From an uncultured Spirochaetota bacterium (lineage in GTDB: Bacteria; Spirochaetota; Spirochaetia; JAFGXN01), in NCBI GenBank assembly GCA_944388995.1, contig CALXKN010000004.1:70394-134393 (forward strand): DNA of 64,000 bases, read 5' to 3'. This document shows, one piece after another, positions 8,253 through 17,908 of the stretch. Numbering within the stretch: position 1 is the first letter of the stretch; every line of letters begins with the position of its first letter. The position numbers and the translations under genes are program-made. The notes under the pieces are model-generated. The model worked only from the letters and a program-made list of their open reading frames with translations. It was not told the DNA's origin and searched no databases.

Positions 8253-8660
8253 TTACTTGATTTTCCCGGTGATGTAATCGGTGTAGGTCTTGTCGAAATT
8301 CAGAATGTGGTTTGAAAGCCACGAATAGGTCAGATTTGAGATTTGAATGGCGTTCAGGGAGGGAATGCCTTTGTCTTTTTTGGAGATCATCTCTTCGACT
8401 TTTTTGATGAATTCTTTGTGCGCCCTTATATGTTCCGTTTTTTTCGGATAAGTTGTGGCGTTGAATTTGATTTCTTCCTCTCGGAAATGATACTCCGTGT
8501 AATCAAGCAGACGTTTGAGAATTTCGGAAATAAAAGCGCGGTCGTCGGCTTTTGAAGTTTTCATCGCTTCGATGATATCGTTCATTATTGAGAAAAGTTT
8601 TTGATGCTGCATATCAATGGTTTCATCAGATACGGAAAAGCGCGGTGTCCATTCAATCAT
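8253..8660 (-). CDS. Bacteriohemerythrin
   Basis: 135 residues, one complete hemerythrin four-helix bundle. All seven di-iron ligands of the family can be placed: His19 (in DMQHQKL), His58 and Glu62 (HFREEE), His77, His81, His118 and Asp123. Such single-domain proteins bind O2 reversibly or sense oxygen; in a probably anaerobic or microaerophilic spirochaete it may scavenge or carry oxygen. It stands alone, convergent with csrA and divergent from hppA, with a strong promoter of its own at 8682-8710. Confidence 0.95.
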   Translation of the reverse strand: MIEWTPRFSVSDETIDMQHQKLFSIMNDIIEAMKTSKADDRAFISEILKRLLDYTEYHFREEEIKFNATTYPKKTEHIRAHKEFIKKVEEMISKKDKGIPSLNAIQISNLTYSWLSNHILNFDKTYTDYITGKIK

Positions 8661-8681
8661 TTTTCTTTCCTGCCCGCAATT

Positions 8682-8710
8682 AATATAAAAAAGAAAAAAA
8701 ACAATGTCAA
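8682..8710 (-). promoter_or_regulatory. Sigma-70 promoter of the hemerythrin gene
   Basis: Minus strand: perfect -35 TTGACA (8705-8710), 17-base A/T-rich spacer, -10 TATATT (8682-8687). It lies back to back with the hppA promoter; the two -35 boxes are 13 bases apart. Confidence 0.75.
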
Positions 8711-8723
8711 TAGATTTTTTTTG

Positions 8724-8752
8724 TTGAGAATTTAAATTCGCTCTGATACAAT
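8724..8752 (+). promoter_or_regulatory. Sigma-70 promoter of hppA
   Basis: -35 TTGAGA (8724-8729), 17-base spacer, -10 TACAAT (8747-8752). Predicted start near 8759; GGGAGG lies six bases before the hppA ATG at 8778. Confidence 0.75.
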
Positions 8753-8777
8753 TACTATTATAAAATAGGGAGGAATT

Positions 8778-10877
8778 ATGGGGTTTTATGTAATTGTTGT
8801 TGCGGCGGTTGCGGCGGCCGCGGCGTTCCTGTTTTGTCTCGGAAAGGCTCTGTGGATTTTCCGTCAGCCGCTTGAGAACGGAAAATTAAAGGAAATCACC
8901 AAGGCGATTGCCGGCGGCGCGATGGCGTTTTTGTTTAAAGAGTACCGCGTTCTGATTCCGTTTGCCGTTCTTGTGGCGGTTGCCATGGCGGTCTTCAATC
9001 ACGGCGCTTTGCGTTTTCAAAGTCTTTCGTTTCTGTTGGGGGCTTTTGCGTCGGCGTCAGCCGGCTTCATCGGCATGAAAACGGCGACGGCGGCCAACGG
9101 ACGCACGACGGAAGCCGCTTTGAACGGCGGTCAGCGGAAAGCGCTGAAGGTGGCGTTTTCCGGCGGCAGCGTCATGGGAATCGGCGTTGTCGGTTTGACG
9201 GTCGGCGGATTGGCGCTGATTTTGTTTGTTTCCGTAGAACTTTATTCGCTCGTTTCGGGAAATTCCGCAGACGGGAATGCGGAGTATTTTCAGCGGGTTG
9301 TTTTTCCGCTGCTTTCGTCGTTTTCTTTGGGAGCCAGTACCATTGCGCTCTTTTCCCGCGTCGGCGGGGGAATTTTTACGAAAGCGGCCGATGTCGGCGC
9401 CGATTTGGTCGGAAAGGTTGAAGCGGGGATCCCCGAAGATCATCCCTCCAATCCGGCGGTCATTGCCGATAATGTCGGAGACAACGTCGGTGATGTGGCG
9501 GGAATGGGCGCCGACCTGTTTGAGTCGTTTGCCGGAACCATTGTCGGCGCGATGATTCTCGGTCTGTCAGTCTCCGGAGCGGATGAAGGCCTTCCGTTTC
9601 GGCTGATTGCCCTGCCGCTTCTTTTGGCCTCTCTCGGAGTGTTTTGTTCCGTTATCGGTATTTTGGCGGTCCGGACGAAAGAGGGAAAAAATCCGCAGAC
9701 GGCGCTGAATATCGGAACATTTTCCGCGGGGGGATTGGCGCTTCTGCTCTCCGCTCCTTTGATTTATCTGTTCATCGGCGGACGGACTTACGGAGACGGC
9801 GTTTCGTGGCTCTCGCTTTTTATCTCGACCGTTGTCGGATTGATTTGCGGCATTGCCATCGGTCTGGTAACGGAGTATTATACCGGCACCGATAAAAAAC
9901 CGGTCCGTCAGATCGTAAAAGCCAGCGAAACCGGGTCGGCGACCAATATCATTACCGGGCTCGGCGTCGGTATGTTTTCGACCTTGATTCCCGTTCTGCT
10001 GATTTGCGCTTCCATTGCGGTTTCCTACGCGCTCGGCGGCCTTTACTGCGTCGCGTTGGCGGCCGTCGGCATGCTGATCACTTTGGGCGTGCAGTTAGCG
10101 GTTGATGCTTACGGACCGATTGCCGATAACGCCGGCGGTCTGGCGGTGATGGCCGAATATCCCAAACGCGTCCGGGAAGTGACGGACGGTTTGGATGCGG
10201 TCGGAAATACGACGGCAGCCATCGGCAAAGGATTTGCGATCGGTTCGGCCGCTTTGACTGCCATTATCTTGTTTTCGTCCTTTAAGGAACAGTCCGGCGT
10301 CGGCGATGAAACGCTGAGTCTGACCCGCGTTCCCGTTTTGATCGGATTGATTATCGGAGCGATGATTCCGTATCTTTTCTCCGCCTTGGCAATGGGAGCC
10401 ATCGGAAAAGCGGCGTTTAAAATGATCGGAGAGGTCCGCCGGCAGTTTCGGGAACATCCCGGAATTTTGACCGGAACGGAGAAGCCCGACTACGAAAAGT
10501 GCGTCTCCATTTCCACTTCGGCCGCCTTGCGGGAGATGATTCTGCCCGGACTTCTGGCCACGGGAACTCCGGTTGCGGTCGGTTTTTTGGGCGGCATCGA
10601 TATGTTGATGGGGCTGTTGGTCGGCGTGACTCTCAGCGGCATCGTACTGGCGCTTTTTATGTCCAATTCCGGCGGAGCATGGGATAATGCAAAAAAAATG
10701 ATCGAATCCGGTTCCCTCGGCGGAAAAGGCAGCGAAGCGCACAAAGCTTCGGTTGTCGGTGATACCGTCGGCGATCCGTTCAAGGATACAGCCGGTCCGT
10801 CGCTGAACATTCTGATTAAACTGATGGCCGTCGTTTCGCTGGTCATTGCGCCGGTTTTGAAGGATTATTGGGGGTAA
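8778..10877 (+). CDS. hppA: Membrane-bound ion-translocating pyrophosphatase, K+-dependent type
   Basis: 699 residues, highly hydrophobic, about 16 membrane helices expected. The PPi-binding core is clear: [19 protein letters not shown] with [20 protein letters not shown] (about 212-254), and the C-terminal [19 protein letters not shown]. The enzyme couples PPi hydrolysis to pumping of H+ and/or Na+. At the position that separates the subclasses, [10 protein letters not shown] places Ala480 where K+-independent enzymes have Lys, so this is a K+-dependent type. Whether it pumps Na+, H+ or both cannot be read safely by eye. It is followed at 3 bases by an unknown gene and then nagB. Confidence 0.97.
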   Translation: MGFYVIVVAAVAAAAAFLFCLGKALWIFRQPLENGKLKEITKAIAGGAMAFLFKEYRVLIPFAVLVAVAMAVFNHGALRFQSLSFLLGAFASASAGFIGMKTATAANGRTTEAALNGGQRKALKVAFSGGSVMGIGVVGLTVGGLALILFVSVELYSLVSGNSADGNAEYFQRVVFPLLSSFSLGASTIALFSRVGGGIFTKAADVGADLVGKVEAGIPEDHPSNPAVIADNVGDNVGDVAGMGADLFESFAGTIVGAMILGLSVSGADEGLPFRLIALPLLLASLGVFCSVIGILAVRTKEGKNPQTALNIGTFSAGGLALLLSAPLIYLFIGGRTYGDGVSWLSLFISTVVGLICGIAIGLVTEYYTGTDKKPVRQIVKASETGSATNIITGLGVGMFSTLIPVLLICASIAVSYALGGLYCVALAAVGMLITLGVQLAVDAYGPIADNAGGLAVMAEYPKRVREVTDGLDAVGNTTAAIGKGFAIGSAALTAIILFSSFKEQSGVGDETLSLTRVPVLIGLIIGAMIPYLFSALAMGAIGKAAFKMIGEVRRQFREHPGILTGTEKPDYEKCVSISTSAALREMILPGLLATGTPVAVGFLGGIDMLMGLLVGVTLSGIVLALFMSNSGGAWDNAKKMIESGSLGGKGSEAHKASVVGDTVGDPFKDTAGPSLNILIKLMAVVSLVIAPVLKDYWG

Positions 10878-10880
10878 TTT

Positions 10881-11672
10881 ATGGAATACGCGACTTATTT
10901 ATACGCCGTTCTGCATCCGCAGGAGGCGCTGATTCTTTCTCACCTGAAGCCGCAACAGTTTGCGATGCATTATATCTCCGGCTCGACCCGTTATTACGAC
11001 GGAAAAGTGATTTTTGCGCAACTGGATCCTTCGTACCGCAACGGGTGGTTTGATATCGACGGCGCGCTGGAAAATTTGAAACCGCACTCCGACGGAAGAC
11101 CGAAGGCAACGAAATTCCTCTCATGCTACCGGGTTTTGGAGCACATTGACCCTGCGGTCATTCTGAATCTCTTCCTGACCAATCCCGACGGGTCTGTCCT
11201 GAAACTGGAGCCGGCCGATGCGAATTTGACTGTACGGTCTCCCGAAGTGCTGCGGCTTTTTGCCCTCATTAATCCGCTTCGGATGCTGATTCTGACCCGT
11301 CAGAATTTCATCGATTTCGGAGGGAAAATCACGAAGAAAGAAAATCCGAAAAGCGCGCCGGCGGTTCTGTATACGCAGCTGGAGTTTGACGAAGAGTCGT
11401 TTTTGTCTGAATGGGAGAAAAATTCACTGATTCCTTCGCCGATTCCGGGAATTCACCCGTCAAAACTTCATTCGGCCATTCTGGAACTCCGGCTGAAGCC
11501 GAATAAGTTGACAAAAGGGCTCGGACTTGATAATAATTTAAACAGGATCTCTTATTCGTTGATTCGTCACGGTTTTATGTTTGCCTCCGAAAAAGGAGTC
11601 CGCTTTTTTTCCATGCCGAAGATGAAGGAGATTGAAGAAAACAATTTCCGCTTTTGGCGCGGAATGCTGTAA
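10881..11672 (+). CDS. Conserved hypothetical protein between hppA and nagB
   Basis: 263 residues, no signal peptide or membrane segment, no family recognised. It is soluble, of mixed composition, with an aromatic N-terminus (MEYATYLYAVLHPQEAL) and a basic, helical C-terminus. It starts 3 bases after hppA and ends 10 bases before nagB, so it is co-transcribed with both. The tight spacing and sound start (ATG preceded by GGGGG/GGTAA) support a real gene. Its function cannot be inferred beyond a likely cytoplasmic location. Confidence 0.8.
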   Translation: MEYATYLYAVLHPQEALILSHLKPQQFAMHYISGSTRYYDGKVIFAQLDPSYRNGWFDIDGALENLKPHSDGRPKATKFLSCYRVLEHIDPAVILNLFLTNPDGSVLKLEPADANLTVRSPEVLRLFALINPLRMLILTRQNFIDFGGKITKKENPKSAPAVLYTQLEFDEESFLSEWEKNSLIPSPIPGIHPSKLHSAILELRLKPNKLTKGLGLDNNLNRISYSLIRHGFMFASEKGVRFFSMPKMKEIEENNFRFWRGML

Positions 11673-11682
11673 GGAGTTTTAA

Positions 11683-12474
11683 ATGCGCTTGATTATCGAA
11701 CCGAATTACGAAAAGTTGTCGAAATGGGTTGCCGGTTATGTGGCAAAACGAATCAATGATTTCAATCCGACCGCCGAAAGACCGTTTGTGCTCGGTCTGC
11801 CGACCGGCTCTTCTCCGATCGGAACTTACAAAGAGTTGATTGCGTTGAACAAAGCGGGGAAGGTTTCGTTTAAAAATGTGGTGACATTTAACATGGACGA
11901 GTACGTCGGAATTCCGGAGGATCATCCTCAGAGTTACCATACGTTTATGAAAGAGAACCTTTTTGATTTCATTGATATTCCGCAGGAAAATATCAATATT
12001 TTAAACGGCAATGCCCCCGATCTGGAGGAGGAGTGCCGGCGCTATGAGGAAAAAATCAACTCCTACGGCGGAATTCATCTCTTTTTGGGCGGAATCGGAC
12101 CCGACGGACACATTGCTTTCAATGAACCCGGATCCAGCCTGAAATCCCGCACCCGCGTGAAAACGCTGACTTACGATACCGTCGTCGCCAATTCCCGTTT
12201 TTTCGATAACGATGTCAATAAGGTTCCCAAAACGGCGCTGACGGTCGGGGTCGGAACGGTCACCGACGCCGACGAGGTCTTGATTATCATCAACGGCCAC
12301 AATAAAGCGCGGGCGCTTCAGAATGTTGTCGAACAGGGCGTCAACCATATGTGGACGGTTTCCGTTTTGCAGCTGCATCCGAAAGCGGTGATTGTCTGCG
12401 ATGAAGAGGCGACCTACGAACTGAAGGTCGGAACTTACAATTATTTTAAGGATATTGAAAAAAACAACCTGTAA
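11683..12474 (+). CDS. nagB: Glucosamine-6-phosphate deaminase
   Basis: 263 residues. The active-site residues of NagB fall at the same numbers as in the E. coli enzyme: Asp72 (FNMDEYVG), Asp141 and His143 (GPDGHIAF), Glu148 (FNEPGS). The phosphate-binding loop [13 protein letters not shown] is at 37-49. It converts glucosamine-6-phosphate to fructose-6-phosphate and ammonia, feeding amino sugars into glycolysis, which fits the PPi-phosphofructokinase elsewhere in the window and the exported hexosaminidase. AAGGAG before the ATG. It ends directly against the convergent tsaB stop with no intergenic base. Confidence 0.97.
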   Translation: MRLIIEPNYEKLSKWVAGYVAKRINDFNPTAERPFVLGLPTGSSPIGTYKELIALNKAGKVSFKNVVTFNMDEYVGIPEDHPQSYHTFMKENLFDFIDIPQENINILNGNAPDLEEECRRYEEKINSYGGIHLFLGGIGPDGHIAFNEPGSSLKSRTRVKTLTYDTVVANSRFFDNDVNKVPKTALTVGVGTVTDADEVLIIINGHNKARALQNVVEQGVNHMWTVSVLQLHPKAVIVCDEEATYELKVGTYNYFKDIEKNNL

Positions 12475-13140
12475 TCAGCCGTTGCCTTCTTCGGCTTGGC
12501 TTTTGCGGATGTAAAAAGGACCCTGCGCCGGCGAATCGGTTTCTCCGCCGGCGTATTTTTCGGCGGCAATCCGGCTCCATTCGGAAATCGGCGGACGGGA
12601 AAACCGCGGTATGACGCTCCAGCCCGCGGGCAGGTTTCCTCCCAACGCGCCGCGGAAGATCTCCGCATCAGAGCCGCAGACGGCAACCGCAGCGTTTTTC
12701 GGAGCGGTTTTCACAATAGCCTCCGCCGGTAAATCCGCATAACCGCCGTAACGCTCGCCGGCGCGGTAGAAAGCGGCATAAAACCGTTTTTTCCGGCCGT
12801 CGATGACCGGCAGCAGAAATCCGGAATGCGACTTTGAAAACGCCGCATAGGCGTCCAGTCCGCAGACGGAGATCATCGGAACGCCGGAGCCTTCCGAAAG
12901 ACCTTTCCCGACCGCCATGGCAATACGCAGCGCCGTAAACGATCCGGGACCGCGGTTGCAGGCAATCAGATCCAGGTTTTTTAAAGGCATTCCGTTTTCC
13001 CGTAAAAAAATATCGATTGCTTCGGTTAAAATTTCGGATTGGGTTTTTCCGGCATGAATTTCTTTGTAAATTTCTTTTCCGTCCCGGAGAAGATAAAGTT
13101 CAACGGCTTCCGGACGCAAATCAAAGGCGAACAGATTCAA
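12475..13140 (-). CDS. tsaB: tRNA threonylcarbamoyladenosine (t6A) synthesis protein TsaB
   Basis: 221 residues from the chosen start. An ASKHA-fold protein with LNLFAFDLR at the N-terminus and the family signature CNRGPGSFTALRIAMAVGKG in the first half. TsaB forms the core complex with TsaD and TsaE that adds threonylcarbamoyl to A37 of ANN-decoding tRNAs. A longer frame begins at a TTG at 13161, but the TTG at 13138-13140 has AAGGAG about six bases upstream and yields the usual TsaB N-terminus, so I chose it. It overlaps the end of tsaE by 20 bases. Confidence 0.9.
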   Translation of the reverse strand: MNLFAFDLRPEAVELYLLRDGKEIYKEIHAGKTQSEILTEAIDIFLRENGMPLKNLDLIACNRGPGSFTALRIAMAVGKGLSEGSGVPMISVCGLDAYAAFSKSHSGFLLPVIDGRKKRFYAAFYRAGERYGGYADLPAEAIVKTAPKNAAVAVCGSDAEIFRGALGGNLPAGWSVIPRFSRPPISEWSRIAAEKYAGGETDSPAQGPFYIRKSQAEEGNG

Positions 13141-13558
13141 AACGCTCTCCTTGAATTTCAATGATCCGCTGTTGGGTATCGGGATTGACGGAAATAAAAA
13201 CCTCTACGGTCTCTTTAGGCAGAAAAGGCTGGGCTTTTTCGCTCCATTCGATGAGAGTGATGCCTTCCGCGTAAAAAAAATCCTCGCCGCCGAGCAGTTC
13301 GAATTCCTCCTCGCTTCCCAGCCGGTAGAGATCCATATGCGTCAGCGGCAGGGAACCGCTGTACTGCGATAAAATCGTAAAGGTCGGACTGGTCACCGCT
13401 TCCCGGATTCCCAGCGCTTCGGCGATACCTTTGGCAAAGGTTGTCTTTCCCGCTCCCAACGTTCCGTGAAGGGTCACGACATCGTTCGGCCGCAGACGTC
13501 TGCCGATCTTTTTCCCCAGCCGGACGGTGTCTTTCGGTGAATCGGCAATCCACTTCAT
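13121..13558 (-). CDS. tsaE: t6A synthesis ATPase TsaE
   Basis: 145 residues, the normal size. Walker A GTLGAGKTT with Lys38, then THMDLYRL and LIEWSEKA, all typical of TsaE, the ATPase that resets the TsaBD complex during t6A formation. It overlaps the upstream 87-codon gene by 4 bases (13555-13558) and tsaB downstream by 20, so all three are coupled. The genes sit at the end of the flagellar filament operon. Confidence 0.95.
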   Translation of the reverse strand: MKWIADSPKDTVRLGKKIGRRLRPNDVVTLHGTLGAGKTTFAKGIAEALGIREAVTSPTFTILSQYSGSLPLTHMDLYRLGSEEEFELLGGEDFFYAEGITLIEWSEKAQPFLPKETVEVFISVNPDTQQRIIEIQGERFESVRL

Positions 13559-13818
13559 TCCAATTCACCTTTATCGAAGAGATTCCACAGGTACTCTTCC
13601 AGTTTCTTTTTTGCCGGCAGAAGAGGATAGTTGATCGGATCCTTGAACTGAATAATGAGTTTTTTGCCGCCGAGCGCGTTGTATTCGAAGACAAAGACGA
13701 TGTTGGCCAAATGTTCGGTTTGTCCGTCGGTTGTATAAACCAAAACAGCCGAATACCGCTTGCGGTAGTGAATGTGTTCGTTCTCCCGCCTGACATCGCG
13801 CAGCTCAATGATGTTCAT
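13555..13818 (-). CDS. Small conserved hypothetical protein between fliD block and tsaE
   Basis: 87 residues, soluble, no signal peptide. The pattern of alternating strands (YSAVLVYTT, NIVFVFEY, KLIIQF) followed by a helix (AKKKLEEYLWNLFDKGE) suggests a small alpha/beta protein. No family recognised. It overlaps the neighbour on each side by 4 bases, which makes it a convincing gene despite its size. The position between flagellar and tRNA-modification genes does not settle its role. Confidence 0.75.
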   Translation of the reverse strand: MNIIELRDVRRENEHIHYRKRYSAVLVYTTDGQTEHLANIVFVFEYNALGGKKLIIQFKDPINYPLLPAKKKLEEYLWNLFDKGELE

Positions 13819-14438
13819 GGATTTTCCCCGGCGGAAGAATTTCTTAATGCGTCGATTAAAGGCAGAATTTCATATTCAAACAGATCTCCGGCTTCGATAA
13901 AATCGTTTTCCGCCAATGCGCGGTTGATTTTCTTTAACTGCCCGTTGACGGCGGCCGGATAATCCGCGACGGTCAAATTTCCGCCGATTTCTTCATCGGA
14001 GGCGATTTGCTTCTCTTCCTGAAGGCGGCGGAGGATCATCAGCGCGGTTCTGATTTCCCGGATTAATTCCGCCGCGTTCTGATAAGCTTCGTCCGGTTTG
14101 TTCATCTGAATGTCGACGGAAAACATTTTGATCTTTTCTTCTTTTTCCCGGAGGGAAGCAAGTGTCTCTTTCAGCAGTGCTTTCGGGTTTTCGTGAGCCC
14201 AGACGGTACGAATCCATTCCGCCGGAGTGAATGTAATTTCGATTTTTTCGATTTTTGAGTGCGGCTCATCCTTTATCCGGTCAAAAATTCCGTCCAGCGG
14301 TTCGCCGTCAATCAAGAACGAATCGATCCGTCCGCTGCCCTGTTCCAGCCACTGAAAGAGCGCCGCCGTCACGTCTTTGACGCTTTCGCTTCCGTTGAGT
14401 TCAAATTGAACGGGTTCGTTGTTTAAAAAAATCTCCAT
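13815..14438 (-). CDS. Conserved hypothetical protein directly downstream of fliD
   Basis: 207 residues, no signal peptide. The first 70 residues look like a small beta-grasp-type domain (MEIFLNNEPVQFEL, IDSFLIDGEPL, KIEKIEITF); the rest is helical and acidic (about 75-200). It starts 16 bases after fliD and overlaps the next gene by 4 bases. This is the slot where many bacteria keep the flagellin chaperone fliS, and the helical part has a suitable size, but I see no sequence match to FliS, so that role is only a hypothesis. Confidence 0.75.
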   Translation of the reverse strand: MEIFLNNEPVQFELNGSESVKDVTAALFQWLEQGSGRIDSFLIDGEPLDGIFDRIKDEPHSKIEKIEITFTPAEWIRTVWAHENPKALLKETLASLREKEEKIKMFSVDIQMNKPDEAYQNAAELIREIRTALMILRRLQEEKQIASDEEIGGNLTVADYPAAVNGQLKKINRALAENDFIEAGDLFEYEILPLIDALRNSSAGENP

Positions 14439-14454
14439 AGCTGTCTTCCGATTG

Positions 14455-16461
14455 TTATTCGTTGCGATTATTGGTGTTCAGGGAGTCAAGCGCCCGGGAA
14501 CTGTCTTTCAGGCGTTCGTACATTGCTTCCATATTGCCGAACTGCCGTTTGTAATCGGCCTCTTTTTTTTCCATTCTGTCGTTGAAATTCGTAATATCCC
14601 TTTCCTGTTGGGCAATTTGCCGGTCGTATGTCTGAATCTTCCCGTCTATGATTCCGCCTTGCTGTGAAAAAGAGGTCAGGTATTCGTTCATTAAAAAAGC
14701 GATGCCGTTATCCGTAATGTAGTCGTTGTTTGTATCGAATCCAAAGATTTTCTGTAAATCATTGATATTGTTTCTAACCGCTTCGTCCAGTTTCGCCTCG
14801 TCGATTTCGAGGTAACCGCGCATCCGCGCCGCCGAATATCCGGAGTAGGCGGATAAGTTTGAGCCGATACCGAGCTGAAACAGCATCGAGATTTGATCCG
14901 GCGATTGAATGTCGTAACTGTTGTTGACAATCTGCTGCAGGCGGTTTTTCGTCTGAATTAATGTAACGTCGCCCTGCAAGATGCCCAAAACCTTTTCTTT
15001 TTCCTCTCTTTCCGCCGGTTCGAGATAAGAAAGTTCGTCAAGAATTTTTTCGTCCCTTGTCGAATAAATATTGATATCTTCAATCAGTTTATTGTAATTA
15101 TAAGCGAATTCAATAATTTTATCCTTGACGGCTTCGGCGTTTGTCCCGACTTTCAGGGAAACAGGCTCCGATGTGGGCGCATTGAGCGTGAAGGTGATTT
15201 GATCGTTGACGTCGCTGATTTGATTGACGGGGCGCGTCAGTTTAATGCCGTCGTATTCGAATACGGCATCGCGCGCCGTTTCAATGGCGTTGACTCCGCG
15301 TTCATCTGCGTTACCCGAAGATCCGGTTCTTTCCGAAATTGAGATGGATTCGACGGCTACTGCCAATCGTTCCGAACGGTTTTCAATAAAGACTGAATGC
15401 GGAATTTCTCCGAATTCGCTTAATGAAAGGGTCCATTCTTCCATATCTCCGACAGAACGGATTAGAGGCATTTTACGGCTGTCGGAAGATCCTTCGACGG
15501 TAATAAAAACCGTCTCTGCGGGAGTTTCAGCCTCTGACGGAAAACCGGAAGAGATTTCATCCGGTAAAACAGAGGTTTCATTGAGCAGTGTGACACTTTT
15601 AAAAGTTGCCGTACCGATTATATCCATAGAGAAAGGCTTTTTCCCGCTTTTAAAGTCGGGATTCTCCGAAAGGTCAACGGTTTTCAGACGGATTAAAAGT
15701 GATTCGGCATTTCCGCTCTCAATGGCTACGGAAATACTTTCTCCGGGATTCAAAAGACAGCCGCTATCGGGGTATTGAATGCGGTACGGGTTACTTTGTG
15801 TATACGGAGAAAGATCGACGGATGTTGTGCGCAAACCGTCAGATTGCCTGACGGGACGGATCCACCCGAGATGTTCTGCCAACTGCTTTGCGTCACCTTC
15901 AAATCGAATGGCATTATCGGCTCCAGTCAGGCGGGATTCAAGGAGTATAACCTGTTCTCCCGGACGGGCCTGAATGATTTGAGCGCGCAATAAATCCGAA
16001 GAGCGCCGGTTCAATCCGTCGACAAAGCTTTTAGGAGAACCTCCGTTGAAAAAATAAGAAACATCTTTTTCTCCTATGGCAAAAACATAGTGTCCTGCGG
16101 GAATTTTTGAGTCCTGCTCAATAGGGGAGGTTATCAGCTTATCGCCGGCGGCAGTCTGAATAACTTTTACTAAGTGCTCAGTCAAATCGGCGTTTCGGAC
16201 AGCCGTTGCCGTAACTGCGTTGTCAGAGGATGAAACAACCCTTTCGGCAAACGGGTTGTCATAATTGTACATTGAAGTGCATTGAGCCGATAACGTGGAA
16301 ATTCGGTTTTGTAAATTCCGCCAAACGTTTTTGTCCGCTTCCAGTTCCTCAACACGCGCTTCCATTTTTGTCAGAGGAATTTTTTCGACTTTCATCAAAT
16401 CCTCGACAATTTTATCGGTGTTGAAACGGGAGCTTACGCCCGGAATGGTAATGTCAGGCAT
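14455..16461 (-). CDS. fliD: Flagellar filament cap protein FliD
   Basis: 668 residues, in the range of spirochaetal FliD. The N-terminus PDITIPGVSSRFNTDKIVED with the following coiled-coil helix (KMEARVEELEADKNVWRNLQ) is the FliD D0 region. The C-terminus ends in another coiled coil (QTYDRQIAQQERDITNFNDR and onward). FliD forms the pentameric or hexameric cap that folds flagellin at the filament tip. It is preceded by flaG at 17 bases and followed by an unknown gene. Confidence 0.96.
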   Translation of the reverse strand: MPDITIPGVSSRFNTDKIVEDLMKVEKIPLTKMEARVEELEADKNVWRNLQNRISTLSAQCTSMYNYDNPFAERVVSSSDNAVTATAVRNADLTEHLVKVIQTAAGDKLITSPIEQDSKIPAGHYVFAIGEKDVSYFFNGGSPKSFVDGLNRRSSDLLRAQIIQARPGEQVILLESRLTGADNAIRFEGDAKQLAEHLGWIRPVRQSDGLRTTSVDLSPYTQSNPYRIQYPDSGCLLNPGESISVAIESGNAESLLIRLKTVDLSENPDFKSGKKPFSMDIIGTATFKSVTLLNETSVLPDEISSGFPSEAETPAETVFITVEGSSDSRKMPLIRSVGDMEEWTLSLSEFGEIPHSVFIENRSERLAVAVESISISERTGSSGNADERGVNAIETARDAVFEYDGIKLTRPVNQISDVNDQITFTLNAPTSEPVSLKVGTNAEAVKDKIIEFAYNYNKLIEDINIYSTRDEKILDELSYLEPAEREEKEKVLGILQGDVTLIQTKNRLQQIVNNSYDIQSPDQISMLFQLGIGSNLSAYSGYSAARMRGYLEIDEAKLDEAVRNNINDLQKIFGFDTNNDYITDNGIAFLMNEYLTSFSQQGGIIDGKIQTYDRQIAQQERDITNFNDRMEKKEADYKRQFGNMEAMYERLKDSSRALDSLNTNNRNE

Positions 16462-16478
16462 AAGACATTATAACTTTT

Positions 16479-16844
16479 TTATGCCTTTTGGTCTACAAAG
16501 ACGCCCAAAATGCCCATCGCTTCTTTCATTTTTTTATGGAGTTTAACCAAAGCTTCGGGGGGGAGTTCTCTGATGACTTCGTTTGTTTCTTTGTCCACAA
16601 TTCTGACAATTACGCGGTTGGAATCGGTGTCAATCGAAAATTTGACTTTTCGATTGAGTGTATCGGAGATCTGGAGAACTTCCTGTAACATTTGAGCTGA
16701 TTCGGAAGGAGCTCCGTCTCCCAAGACAGGTGCGGCTTCGCGAACCGAAGTTTTGACAGTTTGTGCGGCCATTGCCTGTTTTGGGGAATTGGTTAATTGT
16801 TGAATTGTCTCTGTGCTTTTTAAATTCATCGGTTTCACATCCAT
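16479..16844 (-). CDS. flaG: FlaG family protein
   Basis: 121 residues. The C-terminal half contains the FlaG signature: VKFSIDTDSNRVIVRIVDKE, then TNEVIRELPPEALVKLHKKM. The N-terminal part is polar and probably disordered. FlaG influences filament length or stability; its biochemical role is not firmly established. It sits in the standard flagellin-flaG-fliD order. A run of seven C (minus strand; 16557-16563) encodes the ProPro of ELPPE. Confidence 0.92.
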   Translation of the reverse strand: MDVKPMNLKSTETIQQLTNSPKQAMAAQTVKTSVREAAPVLGDGAPSESAQMLQEVLQISDTLNRKVKFSIDTDSNRVIVRIVDKETNEVIRELPPEALVKLHKKMKEAMGILGVFVDQKA

Positions 16845-16928
16845 GTTAACCTCCTATCCTTTGATAAAAGAGAAGATTGTGCGCCGGAATCTTCTCACGC
16901 AAAAGACAAAATCCGGTAATCTCTTGCG

Positions 16929-17774
16929 TTAAAGGAGTTGTAAAATGTTTTGAGTCCTCAAATTGGCTTGTGAAAGCATTGCCGTTGTGCTGTTTGCCAA
17001 AATGGAATTTTTGACATAATCGGTAATTTCCAACGCCATGTCCACATCCCGAATCCGGGACTCTGCGGCCTGCATGTTTTCCGCTGCCACTCCGATTCCT
17101 CTGGAAGTCTCTTCCAATCGGTTTTGGTAAGCACCCAAATCAACCCGCTGCTTTGTCACTTTTTTCAAAGCGGCGTCGACCGTTCCGATCAATCGGTTTG
17201 CGCCTTCAATAGAGGCCAAGCTACCCAAATTGCCTTCACCGTCAATCAATCCGAGCGCGACGGAAGTCATGGTGCCGATGTAGATGCGTTCATTCTGATA
17301 AGCATTCGCCCCAAAATGAATCGCCATCTCTCTTACGGCCGTATCGGATTTTGCAAAATCGCCGAGCAGCAAGTTCATTCCGTTGAACTGTGCATGGCTT
17401 GCGATACGATCCACTTCATCTATCAGCTGTGAAACTTCGACCTGCAACATGAGCCGATCTTCATCGCTGTAGATTCCGTTTGCGGCTTGAACCGAAAGCT
17501 GTCGGATTCTCTGGAGAATATTCGTTGTTTCTTCCAAGTAACCTTCGGTTGCCTGTAAAAAAGAAACACCGTCCAAAGTATTCCGGTTGGCCTGATTCAA
17601 TCCTCTGATTTGAGATCTCATTTTCTCTGAAACAGCCAGTCCCGACGGATCGTCTCCGCCGCGTGTGATTCTCATTCCCGAACTCAGCTTTTCGATGTTC
17701 GATTGGAGATTCGAATCTACCAAAGATAACTGTCTGTTCGCATAAATGGAACTCATGTTATGATTGATGATCAT
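16929..17774 (-). CDS. flaB: Flagellin, core filament protein (FlaB type), second copy
   Basis: 281 residues. N-terminal [20 protein letters not shown] with [29 protein letters not shown], and C-terminal [20 protein letters not shown] and [15 protein letters not shown] are the conserved flagellin D0/D1 helices; the variable outer domains are almost absent, as in periplasmic spirochaete FlaB. It is clearly a paralogue of the gene at 17942-18796. The Shine-Dalgarno is AAGGAGGG. The leader lacks the hairpin and sigma-28 box of the first copy, so the two may be expressed differently. Confidence 0.96.
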   Translation of the reverse strand: MIINHNMSSIYANRQLSLVDSNLQSNIEKLSSGMRITRGGDDPSGLAVSEKMRSQIRGLNQANRNTLDGVSFLQATEGYLEETTNILQRIRQLSVQAANGIYSDEDRLMLQVEVSQLIDEVDRIASHAQFNGMNLLLGDFAKSDTAVREMAIHFGANAYQNERIYIGTMTSVALGLIDGEGNLGSLASIEGANRLIGTVDAALKKVTKQRVDLGAYQNRLEETSRGIGVAAENMQAAESRIRDVDMALEITDYVKNSILANSTTAMLSQANLRTQNILQLL

Positions 17775-17842
17775 TTAACCCTCCTTGGCTTAAGATATAC
17801 TTACAAACAAATTCGGGGACGCACGCCTGTATCTGTTTGCAA

Positions 17843-17875
17843 TTATCCGATTTTTCTGTATAAAAAATCGGATAA
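17843..17875. repeat. Perfect 13-bp inverted repeat between the two flagellin genes
   Basis: TTATCCGATTTTT (17843-17855) and its exact complement (17863-17875) flank a 7-base loop. It is not followed by a T run on either strand, so it is not a standard terminator. It could be an RNA stem that protects or is cut in the flaB message, or a protein-binding site. Confidence 0.7.
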
Positions 17876-17908
17876 ACAAGGAGGATGATGTCTAAGAACA
17901 AAAGCGAA

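Noticed and set aside
8038-8262. Terminator between csrA and the hemerythrin gene
   Set aside because: I searched the junction for a stem-loop with a T run and found none; the genes are separated by three bases.
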